A stretch of DNA of 64,000 bases from Oscheius dolichura (taxonomy: Eukaryota; Nematoda; Chromadorea; Rhabditida; Rhabditidae), in NCBI GenBank assembly GCA_932521035.1, contig OW051496.1, forward strand, positions 6,634,001 through 6,698,000. The letters run 5' to 3'. The notes beneath the pieces were generated by a model. The model was not told where the DNA came from. It did not search any database and was given only the letters and a program-made list of their open reading frames with translations. Each line of letters starts with the position of its first letter. Position 1 is the first letter of the stretch. The translations under genes and the position numbers were made by a program. Shown here piece after piece: positions 33,757 to 45,025 of this stretch.

Positions 33757-36510
33757 ATGCGGCTAGCACTTTTGTCGCTTGTTTCCGTGGCCGGAGTACT
33801 TGGATCCTTCTGTGGAGACTCGGCTATTCCTTACAGTTTCGAGGTTAGTTCCTTCACTCAGTGGCTGCCGTTGGCCAGAGGACATTCTCCTCTTCCCCGA
33901 GTCAGCTTTTCATAGTTACCGTAATGTACTACTGGTAATGGATGGCCGGCGAGGTGTCCTAAATTCCGTTGTCTTTTGTCGTAGTCGCCTCCATCTAGAT
34001 CGCCGGCTGCCAAGTCTGCCAATGGACAGGGGGCATCGCCACTTTTTGGTGTCCTCCACTCGTTGAACTGCCTTTTCGACTACCGGCATATTGACCTGAG
34101 GCGTTCTCCTGCTGATTACCACCGATGGTTGCACCTTAATTGACACATTAGGGACATTGGCCATCCCCACTCTCTGCCTGTCCTCCACGCGATATTCGGG
34201 GCGAGAAAGTCACAAGAAACGAAATTGGAACAAGCGAAAGCAACGAAAAGTTTCTCCTTTGAAAATACGAAAAGAGACTTCATCATTCCCCCATTTTAGG
34301 TTCTATCCGATGGACAGCCTATCCTCGGCTGTGCGAGGCCGACGTGTTTCGGATGGGACCCCTCCGGTCTACCGGCCAGCCACACAGCCTCCTTCTACCG
34401 GATACACAAGAAGCCGGACGGGTTCCTGAGGAAGGAGAGGGCCAGCATCCCGCCCTTCGTGCCGGGAGACATCCACTTCTACCACCCACAGACGGCTGTA
34501 ATTCGTCTTTTTTATAGAATAAGGATATCTCAGGAATGCGACGACACGTACACCTCGATGAACTGCGATCAGGACTTCCAATGGGTAGGGGGCATCTCGC
34601 CTCTTCTCAACGTCACATCTGCCCCCACTGCCCTCCAGTGTTGTAGCTTCGAGCCTCTGAAGTTGTCCGTTGACCGTGGAGTGGCCACCGTCACCCCGGG
34701 GCAGATCGTCGTAGGGGGAGAGGCTTCTAAAAAGGTTGGATTATTTAATATTTCCCAAATTATGGTACCCAGGGCCGCCAATTCGCCTTCGACTACATCA
34801 GCGGAGTATCCAAGACGATTCAAAGGAATGGAGTCGTCTCATACGAGGTCAACATCCGCCGCTTCCCCTGCCTTCCCCTTCCCAACAGTAGGTTACTGTA
34901 TTATTGAAGAAAGGTTCGATCTCTTTAGGAAAGGCCTTCCAAGCTCCGATAGAAGAGGCCGTCAGGCCGGTCACGGTCCAAAATGACATTGAGGGGCCCT
35001 TCGATGCCGAGGGGACAAATCTGATCAGCAATCCGGTTGTAGGAGCCGTTTCGGATATAGAGAATGGCCGCTTTCAGCCCCAGCAAGAACTACAACCGGA
35101 GATTCAACCGCAGCCCCAGCTACAAGTCAACCAGGCACAAGGCCCCCCACCGATGCTCATTTCGGGACAGGTTCCCGTCGCCCAGCCAGGGGCCGTGGCC
35201 TCGTTCCAGCCACAGCCATTTGCTCCTGCTCCCTATGTGGTAGGCCTGGTCTTTGAATAGTTGTCAACCACAAATTGGGGGAAAAGGTTTGGATGGGTAC
35301 ACGGTTAACACTCGATGTGCGGGTGCACCCATGGGGTCAGACCTCACCATTAAACCCGGGACAGTGTTCTTGTTCCCACTCTAACGAATCTTGACAGACG
35401 CCGTTCAACCCGTGGATCCAAGCCAATGCCTATCCCACGGCGCCGTCGTCCCTCCTCGCACCCACCCTGCCACCGGCCCCACAGTGCTGCTCGGTTAGAT
35501 AGCCATCCTCCTCCTCCTGTGCTCACTCTCTCACTGCTAACTTTCCTAACTGCTAACCCTTTCTCTGCTTTCTTCTTTTTGTTGCCTTGGGAAACTTTAC
35601 CTTCAGCCCCAAAATTACTACACCCCCACGACCCCGGGAGCCTACTACTGCTTCTCGAAGGACACTACGGTAATGATTGGAAGGGGCAGCTGAATGTCTT
35701 CTTTAGGTGTTGACAATTGACGGAGAACAGAAGAGAATGGATGAACTGAGGGTGGGAGACTGGATACAGACCATCGAGGAGGACAAGGTAGGCGGAGAAT
35801 GGGCGGAATAGACGGATTCAGATGGTCTTCTCCAAAGTATCCATCTGGCTTCACAAGAATCCCGACCAGGTGGCCGTCTTCCACAAATTGACACTGGAGG
35901 ATGGGAGGACACTGAAGCTGACGGGGAAACACTACATCTTCAAGACGAAGTGCACGGCCAACCCGGAGGTAGGCGGCCTTTAGACAGGAAGACAATGCCA
36001 GCCACAGGTTCCCCTGAAAGAAGTGGCCTTTGGGGCGGTATTCGCGGAGACGGTAGAGGCCGGAGACTGCGTGTACACACTGTTCGAGGAGAGGACGATG
36101 AAGAAGACGAAGGTGGTGGAGGTGGAGAGGGTCGAGGAGGAGGGCATATACTCGCCGCTGGTGTCGCAGGGAAAGGTAAGTGGAGGAAGGATGGCCCGGG
36201 ACGGTGGCTATTTCAGCTGATGGTCAACGGGATCCTGTCCTCCTGCCACAGCGTCGTCCAGAGTAACACACTCCAGCAGACCTTCTTTTCGGTAACTACC
36301 GTCCTCTTTTCGGGCTAGCAAGTCTATTTCAGTATGTTGACTACTTCTTCTCCCTCACCCAATGGGCATTCGGCACTTGGGCCAGCGACATTGTAAGTTG
36401 GAGGGGAAACTGGACAAGGCGATGTGTTTCAGAGGGAACTCCCCGTGGGAATGGACTTGCTGACCAGCCTCATGGATCAAATCTTACCGAAGAATCTCGT
36501 CACATTGTGA
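33757..36510 (+). CDS. Hedgehog-related protein (Warthog/Quahog-like N-domain, Hint autoprocessing domain)
   Basis: Secreted nematode hedgehog-related protein. A signal peptide (MRLALLSLVSVAGVLG) leads to a Cys-rich N-domain: CGDSAIPYSFEVL, GQPILGCARPTCFGWD, ECDDTYTSMNCDQDFQWVGG, ALQCCSFEPLKLS and GRQFAFDYISGVSK, the pattern of nematode Wart-type domains. A Gln/Pro-rich linker follows, with CCS at its end. The Hint domain starts at YYCFSKDTT, whose Cys should attack the preceding bond, and has the TGKHYIF block (Thr and His of the splicing centre) and the terminal SSCHSVV. It ends MDQILPKNLVTL. About 11 exons, one intron of roughly 160 bp near 35240-35397. Expected product: an N-fragment released by self-cleavage. 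Exact subfamily (Warthog versus Quahog) is not settled here. Confidence 0.85.
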
Positions 36511-37376
36511 CCACCACACCTTCTTGAGTTTTTAAATGTTTTTCTTAGTTGTTAATAAATTATTCGACTCGATTAGGTCTTCCAAGGTCTATCGAGCCCG
36601 TGATTTGGGTTTACTCACAAGGGAACCTTTTCAAATTAAGGTGGCTTCAGGCGACGACACCTACGCCATTGGATAGATCGTCAAAAATTATCCCAGGAAT
36701 AGCACGCCATTTCGTTTAACATGTAAAATACGCTACGCGTCACCCCGAGCCATTCCGAGAAAAGGGAACTCTGGACGTTACCGAGAAGAAGGTCTGCTGG
36801 AGGGTGTTACTCTGGACGACGCTGTGGCAGGAGGACAGGATCCCGTTGACCATCAGCTGAAACAGTCGCCGTCCCGTGTGAGAAAGGAATAGGTTGGTAG
36901 GCGAGAGGGCCTACAATTGTTTTATCATTATAAATGAAAATAACACAAACCGCGGAATCTACCCTCTATTAACCCAACAGCGTTTTATCAGAATTAAGCT
37001 CTTTTCCTATAAACGGTCCAATTCGGTCAAAGGATGACCTCGGATTGCCGCGGCTTTTAGGAAACCCTAATAATGGGCAGATCTCTGTGTGTCTGTCCGT
37101 ATGACCTGTCGTCTGTGTAGATTGACAGGTCCAACGGGAGAGAAGCAGAACGTTTCGACCGTCAAGAAAATGACTAGAGGCGGGTGCAACATCGTCTCGC
37201 TGGGCAGGAGGGCAGCTCGGAAGGGGAAGTCGGCGTTGCGGGAGGGGGAGCCAAGCACTGTCAAGCCGAGGGCGCCGAAGGCGCCCGTTACGGCTTGTAT
37301 AATATATTCGACAGCAAGCACAGTCATTTTATTTTCAAATTACAAATTGTGTATCTTCACGTGTTCATTACCCGTT
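36511..37376. other. Intergenic region with a stray inverted Hint exon
   Basis: About 870 bp between convergent stops. A poly(A)-like AATAAA lies near 36554. It contains the inverted exon fragment at 36782-36856 and a hairpin GGGCGCC-GAA-GGCGCCC near 37269. No intact gene is seen. Confidence 0.55.
36782..36856 (-). pseudogene. Inverted stray copy of one Hint-domain exon
   Basis: This 75-bp segment is the reverse complement of the exon at 36217-36291 of the neighbouring hedgehog-related gene, which encodes LMVNGILSSCHSVVQSNTLQ and five more residues. It keeps both flanking splice signals (TTTCAG before, GTAAC after). Only two bases differ, ACA to ACC and TTT to TTC, and both are synonymous. 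Intron sequence just beyond the acceptor side is also recognisable but more diverged (36860-36893). No neighbouring exons are found on either side, so it is a single-exon remnant or a donor/recipient of local exchange. Confidence 0.85.
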
Positions 37377-40287
37377 TCAGAATCTCTGGAGTGCCAGGGC
37401 CACCTTGACGTCCGCGAGAAGCTTGTCGAGGCTGTCCTTCTGCTTAAAGTGCTTCTGGTGCTGCTTCACGTACTCCAACATCGTACGCAGAGCGACAAAG
37501 AATCCGTACGGGCGAAGCATACATCCGGGCCGGCTGGCTTGCATCTGGGCGTAGAGCTCCAACGGGTCCGGCAGCTCGCCAGCCTTGAGCTGCTGCAGGA
37601 GGATGGCCGACAGACAGAACGCCGGCCCACGGGACATGCCATCCTCACTGACGACACTCACCGTGCCGGCTATCTTGTTCACCAACTGGATGAGACACTG
37701 AACGTCTTTTTATTTATGGAAGGAGGAGGGTCAACCTTGTAGCGAGTGAAATCCGGAGATTGGTAGGGCTCGAGGTTGAAGACCTGGAAATGGACCAGCT
37801 TGTAGTTGACGTTCCGCTTTCGGCAGAGGACACGAAGGAGAGTGGCCCGGACCAGGAAGCCGTCGTCCGGGACGATACCGGCTGCTATCCGCCAGTAGCT
37901 GAGCCCGTTGGTGTGCTGACACGGTTTGACACTCAGCTGCAAACCCTTAGTCGTATCTTGGGTAGAGGGGTGCGGGAACAAGTAGCACACCTGAAGGATA
38001 GACCGTTGAAAGAGGCTCCTCGGGTGAACAACTGACCGACAATTTTCGGATGAAAATCTCCGGTCGGCCTCCGTCCTCCCCGATCCGCCTCATCCCTCGG
38101 CGCAGCTTCCTCCTCAATTTCTTCGCCTTTCTCCGTTCCCTTCGGTCGGCCGTGCTCTCTATCGTACCTTTTTCTTTTTCGTTAGAGTTTGGCTTCTTGT
38201 CTTTCTCTTTGGAATCCGCCTTCTTCTCTTTTTCCTTAGGAGTCGTCTTTATCTCCTTCTCTTTGGGACTCATCGACGTTGTCTTCGTCTCCTTCTTCTC
38301 CACGCTTCCTTTCGCCTTCATCGACTTCTTCTCCCCTCCGCCTTTGTTTCTGCTTGACCTCATTTTGCTCTTGCTCTTCCTTTTCTTGCTTTTACTCTTC
38401 CTCGGCTTGCCGCCTCCTTTCGTCTGGACCTTCACGACGGGTCGCCTCTTCTCAGAAAGCCTCCTCCTCAGATTCCTCTGCTCCCTCTTCCGCCCTCTGC
38501 CCAGCTTGTAGTTCTTTCGGTGCTTGGTGTACTCGTCAATTTGACTGAGGATCGGTGTGGCGGTTCCCTTTGTCTTGGACCCCTTGTCTTTATTGCTAAA
38601 GTTCTTCTTGGTGGCCTTCGGGATCCGGACTGTTTTCGACTGGCTCGACACGTAGTGCTGCTTCTCGAACGGGATGAAATAGTCCTTCTGGTCCATGACG
38701 GGCCGCTGGTAGTCCCAGTTGTTCATCTGGACAATACACTTCACGTCGTGGTCCAACAGCATTGTCCAGAAGTCGTAGTCCCATGTCTTGTCAGGCGCCG
38801 GCGAGCAGATGAATCGCTGGCGATCATCATCAGGGAGACCGAAGTAGCTGGCATTTATCTGTAATTACCCTTGAAAAAGCAAGAGAATAAGCAGACCCAA
38901 TCACTCTCGTGAAGCCATTTTTCCGTGTTTAATTTGACGCGACTTGGAGACGTCGTTGCTTCCTGTGCTCTCACAGTCGCGTAATCCCATGTGGCCGTCG
39001 GCCGTTTTGCCCGGACTTGGGTTTCCAGACGGAAGACACCCAACTGGGCCCAGCCAACTATCATCTCCTCGAGCTGAACGTGTCTATATTGAGAGAGGTC
39101 TCTTCCTGCTACCTTGGCGGCATTTGGGTACTCTGCCGGTAACTGCTCGTACATCATTTCGAGGGAGATGGGCCAGTTGAAGTCTGCCCCCTTCTTGCCG
39201 TCGCCCTTCAACAGCTTGTCCTCCATTTCTTCCGGCAACTTCTTCACCAGACTGTCCAGTTTCTTCGTGTCCGGCAGAAAGCCTTCCTTCACCGGCGCCG
39301 TCTTCACCTCTTTTATCATTATCTCCTTCGATTTGCCCTTGGCCTTTTCCTTCGATGGCGTCTTCGCCTTTCCCTTTCCCTGCCCTTCTTTGCTTGGGAT
39401 AGGCAGCTTCTCTTTCTTTTTCGGCCCTTCCTTGCTTGTGATAGGCAGTTTCTCTTTCCAATATTCGGCCTTCGTCGACTGGGGGAAAAGTTCTTCGGCT
39501 GCGAATTTGCTCTTCAACCGCCGTTGGCAGTCTACATTGAGACGGGTGTCTCCCGGCCCTTCCGCCTTCATGAGAGTGGGAGGACGAGACTGTTTGGCCA
39601 TCTTCTTTAGATCTCTCAGCTTTCTGTCGTGGGCACGGCTATGCAGTCGGACCCGAGCCCGCTCTCTGGCAGTAGCACGTCGAGCACACCTGAACCCCTT
39701 AGCCACCGTGACCGTCTGCCCTACCTCCTCATGCGATGTTTCCGGAAAAACGCGGCTATCATAGTCTCCTTGTCTGTTTTCCTCTTCGCAATGTTGTTCT
39801 TTGGATTGGCATAGCGACTGGTCAAATGTCTCGTCTTTCCCGTCCCTCCGCTGGCCGACTTCGGCCTCTTCGGTTTCTTCAGTCTGTCGTTCAAGTGGCG
39901 TCTGGTCCGTCTCTCTCGGCGTCTCCTCCACAGCACCGGCTTCGCAGCCGCTTTTGGTGACTTGGGTTCTTTCTCGGTTTTCTTAGCCGTCTTCGTCTTT
40001 CGAGTCGTCCAGTACACGGTCGACGCGACGATGAGAAGAGCAAAGAAGCCGAGTCCAATTCCAATTCCTAGCCGGCGCTCCTTTTCTTGTCCATTCTTCT
40101 CCTCGTACGGAGGCTCTCCACTCGATACTGATCGCTTTTCCTGTTTCGCAGATAGATTTCTGCTCTTTTCCAATGTAAATTCTTTTTGGGGAACAGATGT
40201 AGGGCAGGGCCCCGAGGACAATCCACACTCGGTTGAGAGTAATCCAGAAAAAGAGGAAAAGACGAGGACGATTGCCAGGACATTCAC
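37377..40287 (-). CDS. Receptor-like protein-tyrosine-phosphatase pseudoenzyme with Lys/Glu-rich insertions
   Basis: Single-pass membrane protein. A signal peptide (MNVLAIVLVFSSFSGLLS) is followed by about 50 extracellular residues with two Cys, a TM helix (GIGIGLGFFALLIVASTVYW), and a very basic cytosolic stretch of SKEG/KEK repeats. The PTP fold is recognised from SPSRVKLNTEKWLHESDWINASYFG, RFICSPAPDKTWDYDFWTMLLDHDVKCIVQMNN and later VNYKLVHFQVFNLEP; within the fold sits a roughly 130-residue KEK-rich insertion. The catalytic HCSAGxGR loop is replaced by VSEDGMSRGP, so the nucleophilic Cys is missing, and no WPD loop is visible: it should be inactive. Introns are about 35-46 bp. Nematodes are known to carry many degenerate PTPs. 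The 3' end has its stop at 37377. Confidence 0.78.
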
Positions 40288-40482
40288 TGAACTTCAGGGT
40301 TAGGGAAAAATAGAAGACGGTCAACTGTCAACTCGGCAACAACTAGGTCTGCAGGCTGGCAAAACGTCGAAATGACAGTTTTAGACGATCGATTAGTTTT
40401 TGGTTCATTGTCAGATCTGTACCAGTCAAAGCAGCTTTGGCTATACTTGGCTGTCCTTCAAGTTCAAGTTCAGTAAAAAACC

Positions 40483-40488
40483 TTTATT
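40483..40488 (-). terminator. Poly(A) signal of lipase copy A
   Basis: AATAAA on the minus strand, four bases beyond the stop of lipase A. Confidence 0.55.
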
Positions 40489-40491
40489 CGA

Positions 40492-41759
40492 TTATTGGTC
40501 CAAGTGACAGCCATGCGACGCCCACCCGTACATGTTAGGCCTATAATAATCGCCATGGTCGGCAGTGCTTAAATCAGCCTAGAAATGTCTTTTGAAAGCG
40601 TTCAGTTATTATGTTCTACCTGTGTATTGCTGCAGTAGAGGCCGTCGTCCTCGGCACAGATCTGGTAGGGGTCGCCGACGGCCATTGCATTGTTGTACCA
40701 GATTTCGAAGCGATGATGCCAGACCTCGTCGGGCCCTCCACGGGGTGGGATATGCGGGACGATGTCCTTGTGATGGACTATACGGTAGGAGTAGAGGAAC
40801 TGAAACAGCGGGTTATGGCAATGGGGGAGGAGGCGGATTACTGTAGCGTCGTGCCACTGGGCCCAGTCCTTGTCGCCGGTCCTCGGCTGGCCGAATGTCA
40901 CGAGGCGCAGATGGTCCGGGGTGGCCAGGCCGATCTTGAGCATGTAGGAGGAGCAGACGGAGGCCAGAGCACCTCCCAGGGAGTGGCCCATGACCTGGTC
41001 TCATTTGAGCTGGGAGGGACGGAGACCTACCCAGACATCAAAGTTGGGGTAGAGGTACTTGAGGTTCCTGACCGAGGACTCCAGCCCCTGGCGCCAGAGC
41101 AGCATGAAGGCGTCGTAGAAGTACTTGTAGACGTGGCCGCTGTCGAAGAAGGGTTCCTTCTGCCTGGAGACTGGGTCAGTCGGCTCGTCCCACTCACTCT
41201 AAGAAGCTCTCGAACTCCTCGAACAGCTGGGTGCTGCCGTCCGTGCCGCGGAAGGAGACGATGATCAGCTTCTGGACCGTGTCGTAGGCCGTGTACACAT
41301 GGCAGCTGACGTCTGCAACCGGCTCTACCCTCCGGCGAAGGGGGAACTCACTCGGCCCGAGATAGGCACAGGGGGCGTCGACGATCTTGTCCAGGGCAGA
41401 GGTGGGGATGGCGTTCTTGAGGCAGGTCATGGGGTCGTGGATGCCGGCAGCCACGATGATCGGCAGGGCCACGTTTCGCCCGAAGTCGTCGGTGTACTCG
41501 TAGCCCGTCTGGGGTGCGGTGGGGCAGTTGAGGGCATTCTGTTAGCGACTGTCAGAGGCGTCTTCCCGGACCTACCTTTATTGAAGTCTTACACGTTAAC
41601 GGCTGGCATTTGCTCGTCTCCACGCACCACCTGAAAGGGACAGCTGGTGAGTGAGGGGAGGATGGCCTACGAGTGACCCGCAGCTACACAGGACTGGCAG
41701 GTATCCGCCCAGGTTGCCTGGAACAGGACAAAGGAGACCAGCAGGAGTGGAAGCCACAT
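40492..41759 (-). CDS. Secreted class 3 lipase, copy A (left arm of inverted repeat)
   Basis: Predicted secreted triacylglycerol-type lipase (Lipase_3, alpha/beta hydrolase). Signal peptide MWLPLLLVSFVLFQATWA, then a small Cys-rich module (DTCQSC ... WCVETSKC), SFRGT oxyanion region, the nucleophile elbow GHSLGGALASV, and the VHHKDIVPHIPP segment with the likely catalytic Asp. The last exon (40578-40492) carries DHGDYY, with the likely catalytic His, and MYGWASHGCHLDQ. Introns are about 40 bp. From 41829 to 40615 the sequence is identical, inverted, to copy B; only the last exon and the intron before it differ. AATAAA lies four bases past the stop. Confidence 0.92.
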
Positions 41760-41829
41760 GGCCAACTGGGGCCAAATCAACCGAACCCGTAAAGATAAAG
41801 AGACTAGAGACTCTCCAGCAATGTGATCA
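40615..41829 (-). repeat. Left arm of 1,215-bp inverted repeat
   Basis: Reverse complement of 43692-44906, with no length difference and no mismatch in the parts I compared base by base; all translated frames are identical in both arms. It covers 70 bp of 5' flank and all of lipase A except the last exon, ending 5 bases into the last intron. Confidence 0.92.
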
Positions 41830-42111
41830 CCAAAAGGACGTAATCAAAGATTGGCTGTGGAGCTGAAAACCTCCATGGACTAGAAGAACGTTCCACACTC
41901 GATCGTGAAAAAGTGGGTAGTCAGTTTGTATCCTTTCTGGCCCAAAAAGCGGTTTCCCTGTATTCGTGCCTCTTCATCATAAAAGGGCGATAAGGCCTAT
42001 CTCACTGACAAAACGAGGTAACTTTTATTACCAGGATGTGGTCGGGGAATCTCGACTTTTCCAGGTGAAGAAACTGGAGATTCTTTAGAATAGTTATGTT
42101 TTTATTCTCAA
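41760..42111. other. Intergenic spacer inside inverted-repeat locus
   Basis: About 350 bp between the start of lipase A and the stop of lipase C, both minus strand. The first 70 bp belong to the repeat arm; the rest is unique. No further gene seen. Confidence 0.5.
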
Positions 42112-43362
42112 TCACTGATGGCAACCATTGCCTGCCCACTTGTACATATCCCTGTCGAAGTAGGTCATGTGGTCCACCGTTATTGCATCTGGCTGAAATT
42201 GTCTAGTTTTTGTGGTTCAGAAAGGCGGAGAACTTGGGCATTGGCTCCGTAATGGCCATCTCCTTCTGGTGACAGTTGCCACGGGTCGCCTTTCGCCATC
42301 CTGTTGTTGTACCAGATTTCATAACGGTGGTGCCAGATCTCATCAGGTCCTCCCAGTGGAGGAACTCGTGGAATGAGGTCCTTGTGGTTGACTACCCTAT
42401 ACGAGTAAAGGAACTGAAAATGTGTTTTATCTGTCTCAGATGTGGCATACGGTAGAATCGTGCCATTGAGCAAAGGCTCTGTCGCCTGTCCTCGGCTGAC
42501 CAAACGTGACCATCCTCAGATGTTCAGGGGTCGCCAGGCCAACCTTTGCTATATAAGACGAGCAAACAGAAGCCAAGGCACCCCCGAGGGAATGCCCCAT
42601 AACCTAGAATAAACTATTTTGAGGGAGACAAGAGCAAGCCGTACCCAGACGTCGTAATCGGGGTAGAGGTATTTGAGACTCCTCACCGAGGACTCGATAC
42701 CCTCGTGCCAGAGCATGAGAAACGCGTCGTAGAAGAACTTGTACACGTGACCGCTGTCGAAGAAAGGCTCCTTGGCTCTGGATATGATTGGCAGCTGTAT
42801 CCCCATGTGCTCACTGAAAGAAACTCTCCAGCTCCTCGTAAAGTTGGGTGCTGCCGTCGGTCCCTCGAAACGAGATAACGATAACCTTCTTTGTCGTGTC
42901 ATAGGCCGAGTACGCTTGACAGCTGGTATCTGGAGGGAGTCTGGGGATCAGGAGATGTTCTTACTCTTCCCATATGAGGAACAAGGGGCATTGACGAGCT
43001 TGTCCATTATCAGGGTAGGGATAGCATTTCGGAGACACACTGTTGGGTCACCCAATCCAGCTGCTACAATTATGGGCATGGCCGTGTATCTCCCGAAGTC
43101 GTCGGTGTACTCATAGCCAGGCTGTGGGTAGGTAGGGCAGTTCAGAGCATCCTAAACACTTATTGCCAAATTGGCAGGATTACCTTGATGGTAATATTAC
43201 AGGTGGCAGCCTCACACGTGCCGGAATCAACGCACCATCTGCAAATCAAATCCATTATTCCAGACTAGCCCCTTACTTGCTCTTCTGAGCAGTACAGGAC
43301 TGGCAGGTGTCTGCTGAGGAGGAATGGAGAGCCGCAAAGACCAACAACAGAGAAAGCCACAT
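42112..43362 (-). CDS. Secreted class 3 lipase, divergent copy C in the loop
   Basis: Third lipase of the cluster, lying between the two repeat arms. Same design and exon structure as A and B: signal peptide MWLSLLLVFAALHSSSA, DTCQSC plus WCVDSGTC module, TDDFGRYTAMP, GHSLGGALASV with the nucleophile Ser, VNHKDLIPRVPPLGGPDEIWHH, and the last exon with DHMTYFDRDMYKWAGNGCHQ bearing the probable catalytic His. It has diverged clearly from A and B throughout, so it has not shared in their homogenisation. Introns 30-45 bp. One more exon boundary near 42190 reads either with or without a short VLRLSEPQ stretch. Confidence 0.9.
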
Positions 43363-43761
43363 GGTCCGGTACAATCTCTTACACTCGATAACCGAAAATC
43401 AAAGGAGTGATAAAAAAGTGCCTTCCAGAAAGACCAAAGTATCCACAAAATACAAGACACAATTCCTCCGAGCACATCCGGGGCATAAAGTTCCCCCATT
43501 TCGTCAAAGGCCCTATCACCATTTGTGGGGAAGATGCAGGAATGTGGGGGAAACAATGCTTTGTATGTGTTCAGTTTACAGCCATGCAAAATATGGAATG
43601 CCCGTTAACAGGAACATGAAAGAACCCTTAAGAGGCAGAGGTAGCCTTGTGCAGCTGGAAGGACAGCCATTCGAAACAAGGCCCTCTTCACTGATCACAT
43701 TGCTGGAGAGTCTCTAGTCTCTTTATCTTTACGGGTTCGGTTGATTTGGCCCCAGTTGGCC
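43363..43761. other. Head-to-head spacer between lipases C and B
   Basis: 400 bp between divergent starts; the repeat arm begins at 43692. It should contain promoters for both genes. No extra gene is seen. Confidence 0.5.
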
Positions 43762-44906
43762 ATGTGGCTTCCACTCCTGCTGGTCTCCTTTGTCCTGTTC
43801 CAGGCAACCTGGGCGGATACCTGCCAGTCCTGTGTAGCTGCGGGTCACTCGTAGGCCATCCTCCCCTCACTCACCAGCTGTCCCTTTCAGGTGGTGCGTG
43901 GAGACGAGCAAATGCCAGCCGTTAACGTGTAAGACTTCAATAAAGGTAGGTCCGGGAAGACGCCTCTGACAGTCGCTAACAGAATGCCCTCAACTGCCCC
44001 ACCGCACCCCAGACGGGCTACGAGTACACCGACGACTTCGGGCGAAACGTGGCCCTGCCGATCATCGTGGCTGCCGGCATCCACGACCCCATGACCTGCC
44101 TCAAGAACGCCATCCCCACCTCTGCCCTGGACAAGATCGTCGACGCCCCCTGTGCCTATCTCGGGCCGAGTGAGTTCCCCCTTCGCCGGAGGGTAGAGCC
44201 GGTTGCAGACGTCAGCTGCCATGTGTACACGGCCTACGACACGGTCCAGAAGCTGATCATCGTCTCCTTCCGCGGCACGGACGGCAGCACCCAGCTGTTC
44301 GAGGAGTTCGAGAGCTTCTTAGAGTGAGTGGGACGAGCCGACTGACCCAGTCTCCAGGCAGAAGGAACCCTTCTTCGACAGCGGCCACGTCTACAAGTAC
44401 TTCTACGACGCCTTCATGCTGCTCTGGCGCCAGGGGCTGGAGTCCTCGGTCAGGAACCTCAAGTACCTCTACCCCAACTTTGATGTCTGGGTAGGTCTCC
44501 GTCCCTCCCAGCTCAAATGAGACCAGGTCATGGGCCACTCCCTGGGAGGTGCTCTGGCCTCCGTCTGCTCCTCCTACATGCTCAAGATCGGCCTGGCCAC
44601 CCCGGACCATCTGCGCCTCGTGACATTCGGCCAGCCGAGGACCGGCGACAAGGACTGGGCCCAGTGGCACGACGCTACAGTAATCCGCCTCCTCCCCCAT
44701 TGCCATAACCCGCTGTTTCAGTTCCTCTACTCCTACCGTATAGTCCATCACAAGGACATCGTCCCGCATATCCCACCCCGTGGAGGGCCCGACGAGGTCT
44801 GGCATCATCGCTTCGAAATCTGGTACAACAATGCAATGGCCGTCGGCGACCCCTACCAGATCTGTGCCGAGGACGACGGCCTCTACTGCAGCAATACACA
44901 GGTAGA
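43692..44906 (+). repeat. Right arm of 1,215-bp inverted repeat
   Basis: Exact inverted counterpart of 40615-41829 (paired coordinates sum to 85,521 throughout, showing no indels). The arms are separated by a 1,862-bp loop holding lipase C. Confidence 0.92.
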
Positions 44907-45025
44907 CACGACTCCCAACCTTAATGTTCAATATTCAGGTTGACGTGAGCGGAGACGACCATATGGACTACTTCCGTCCCGATATGTATGGTTGGGCGGA
45001 TAAGGGATGCCACTTGAACCAATAG
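43762..45025 (+). CDS. Secreted class 3 lipase, copy B (right arm of inverted repeat)
   Basis: Same protein as copy A up to the last intron: signal peptide, DTCQSC/WCVETSKC module, SFRGT, GHSLGGALAS and the HKDIVPHIPP segment. The last exon (44939-45025) is its own version, VDVSGDDHMDYFRPDMYGWA and DKGCHLNQ, against ADLSTADHGDYYRPNMYGWA and SHGCHLDQ in copy A; the likely catalytic His (DHM/DHG) is kept in both. Both genes therefore look intact. Transcription runs away from copy A. Confidence 0.92.

Noticed and set aside
37089-37742. 217-codon plus-strand frame
   Set aside because: Mostly antisense to the pseudophosphatase C-terminus.
40615-41829. Mobile element as cause of the inverted repeat
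   Set aside because: No transposase, terminal repeat or target duplication is seen; the arms are ordinary lipase genes.
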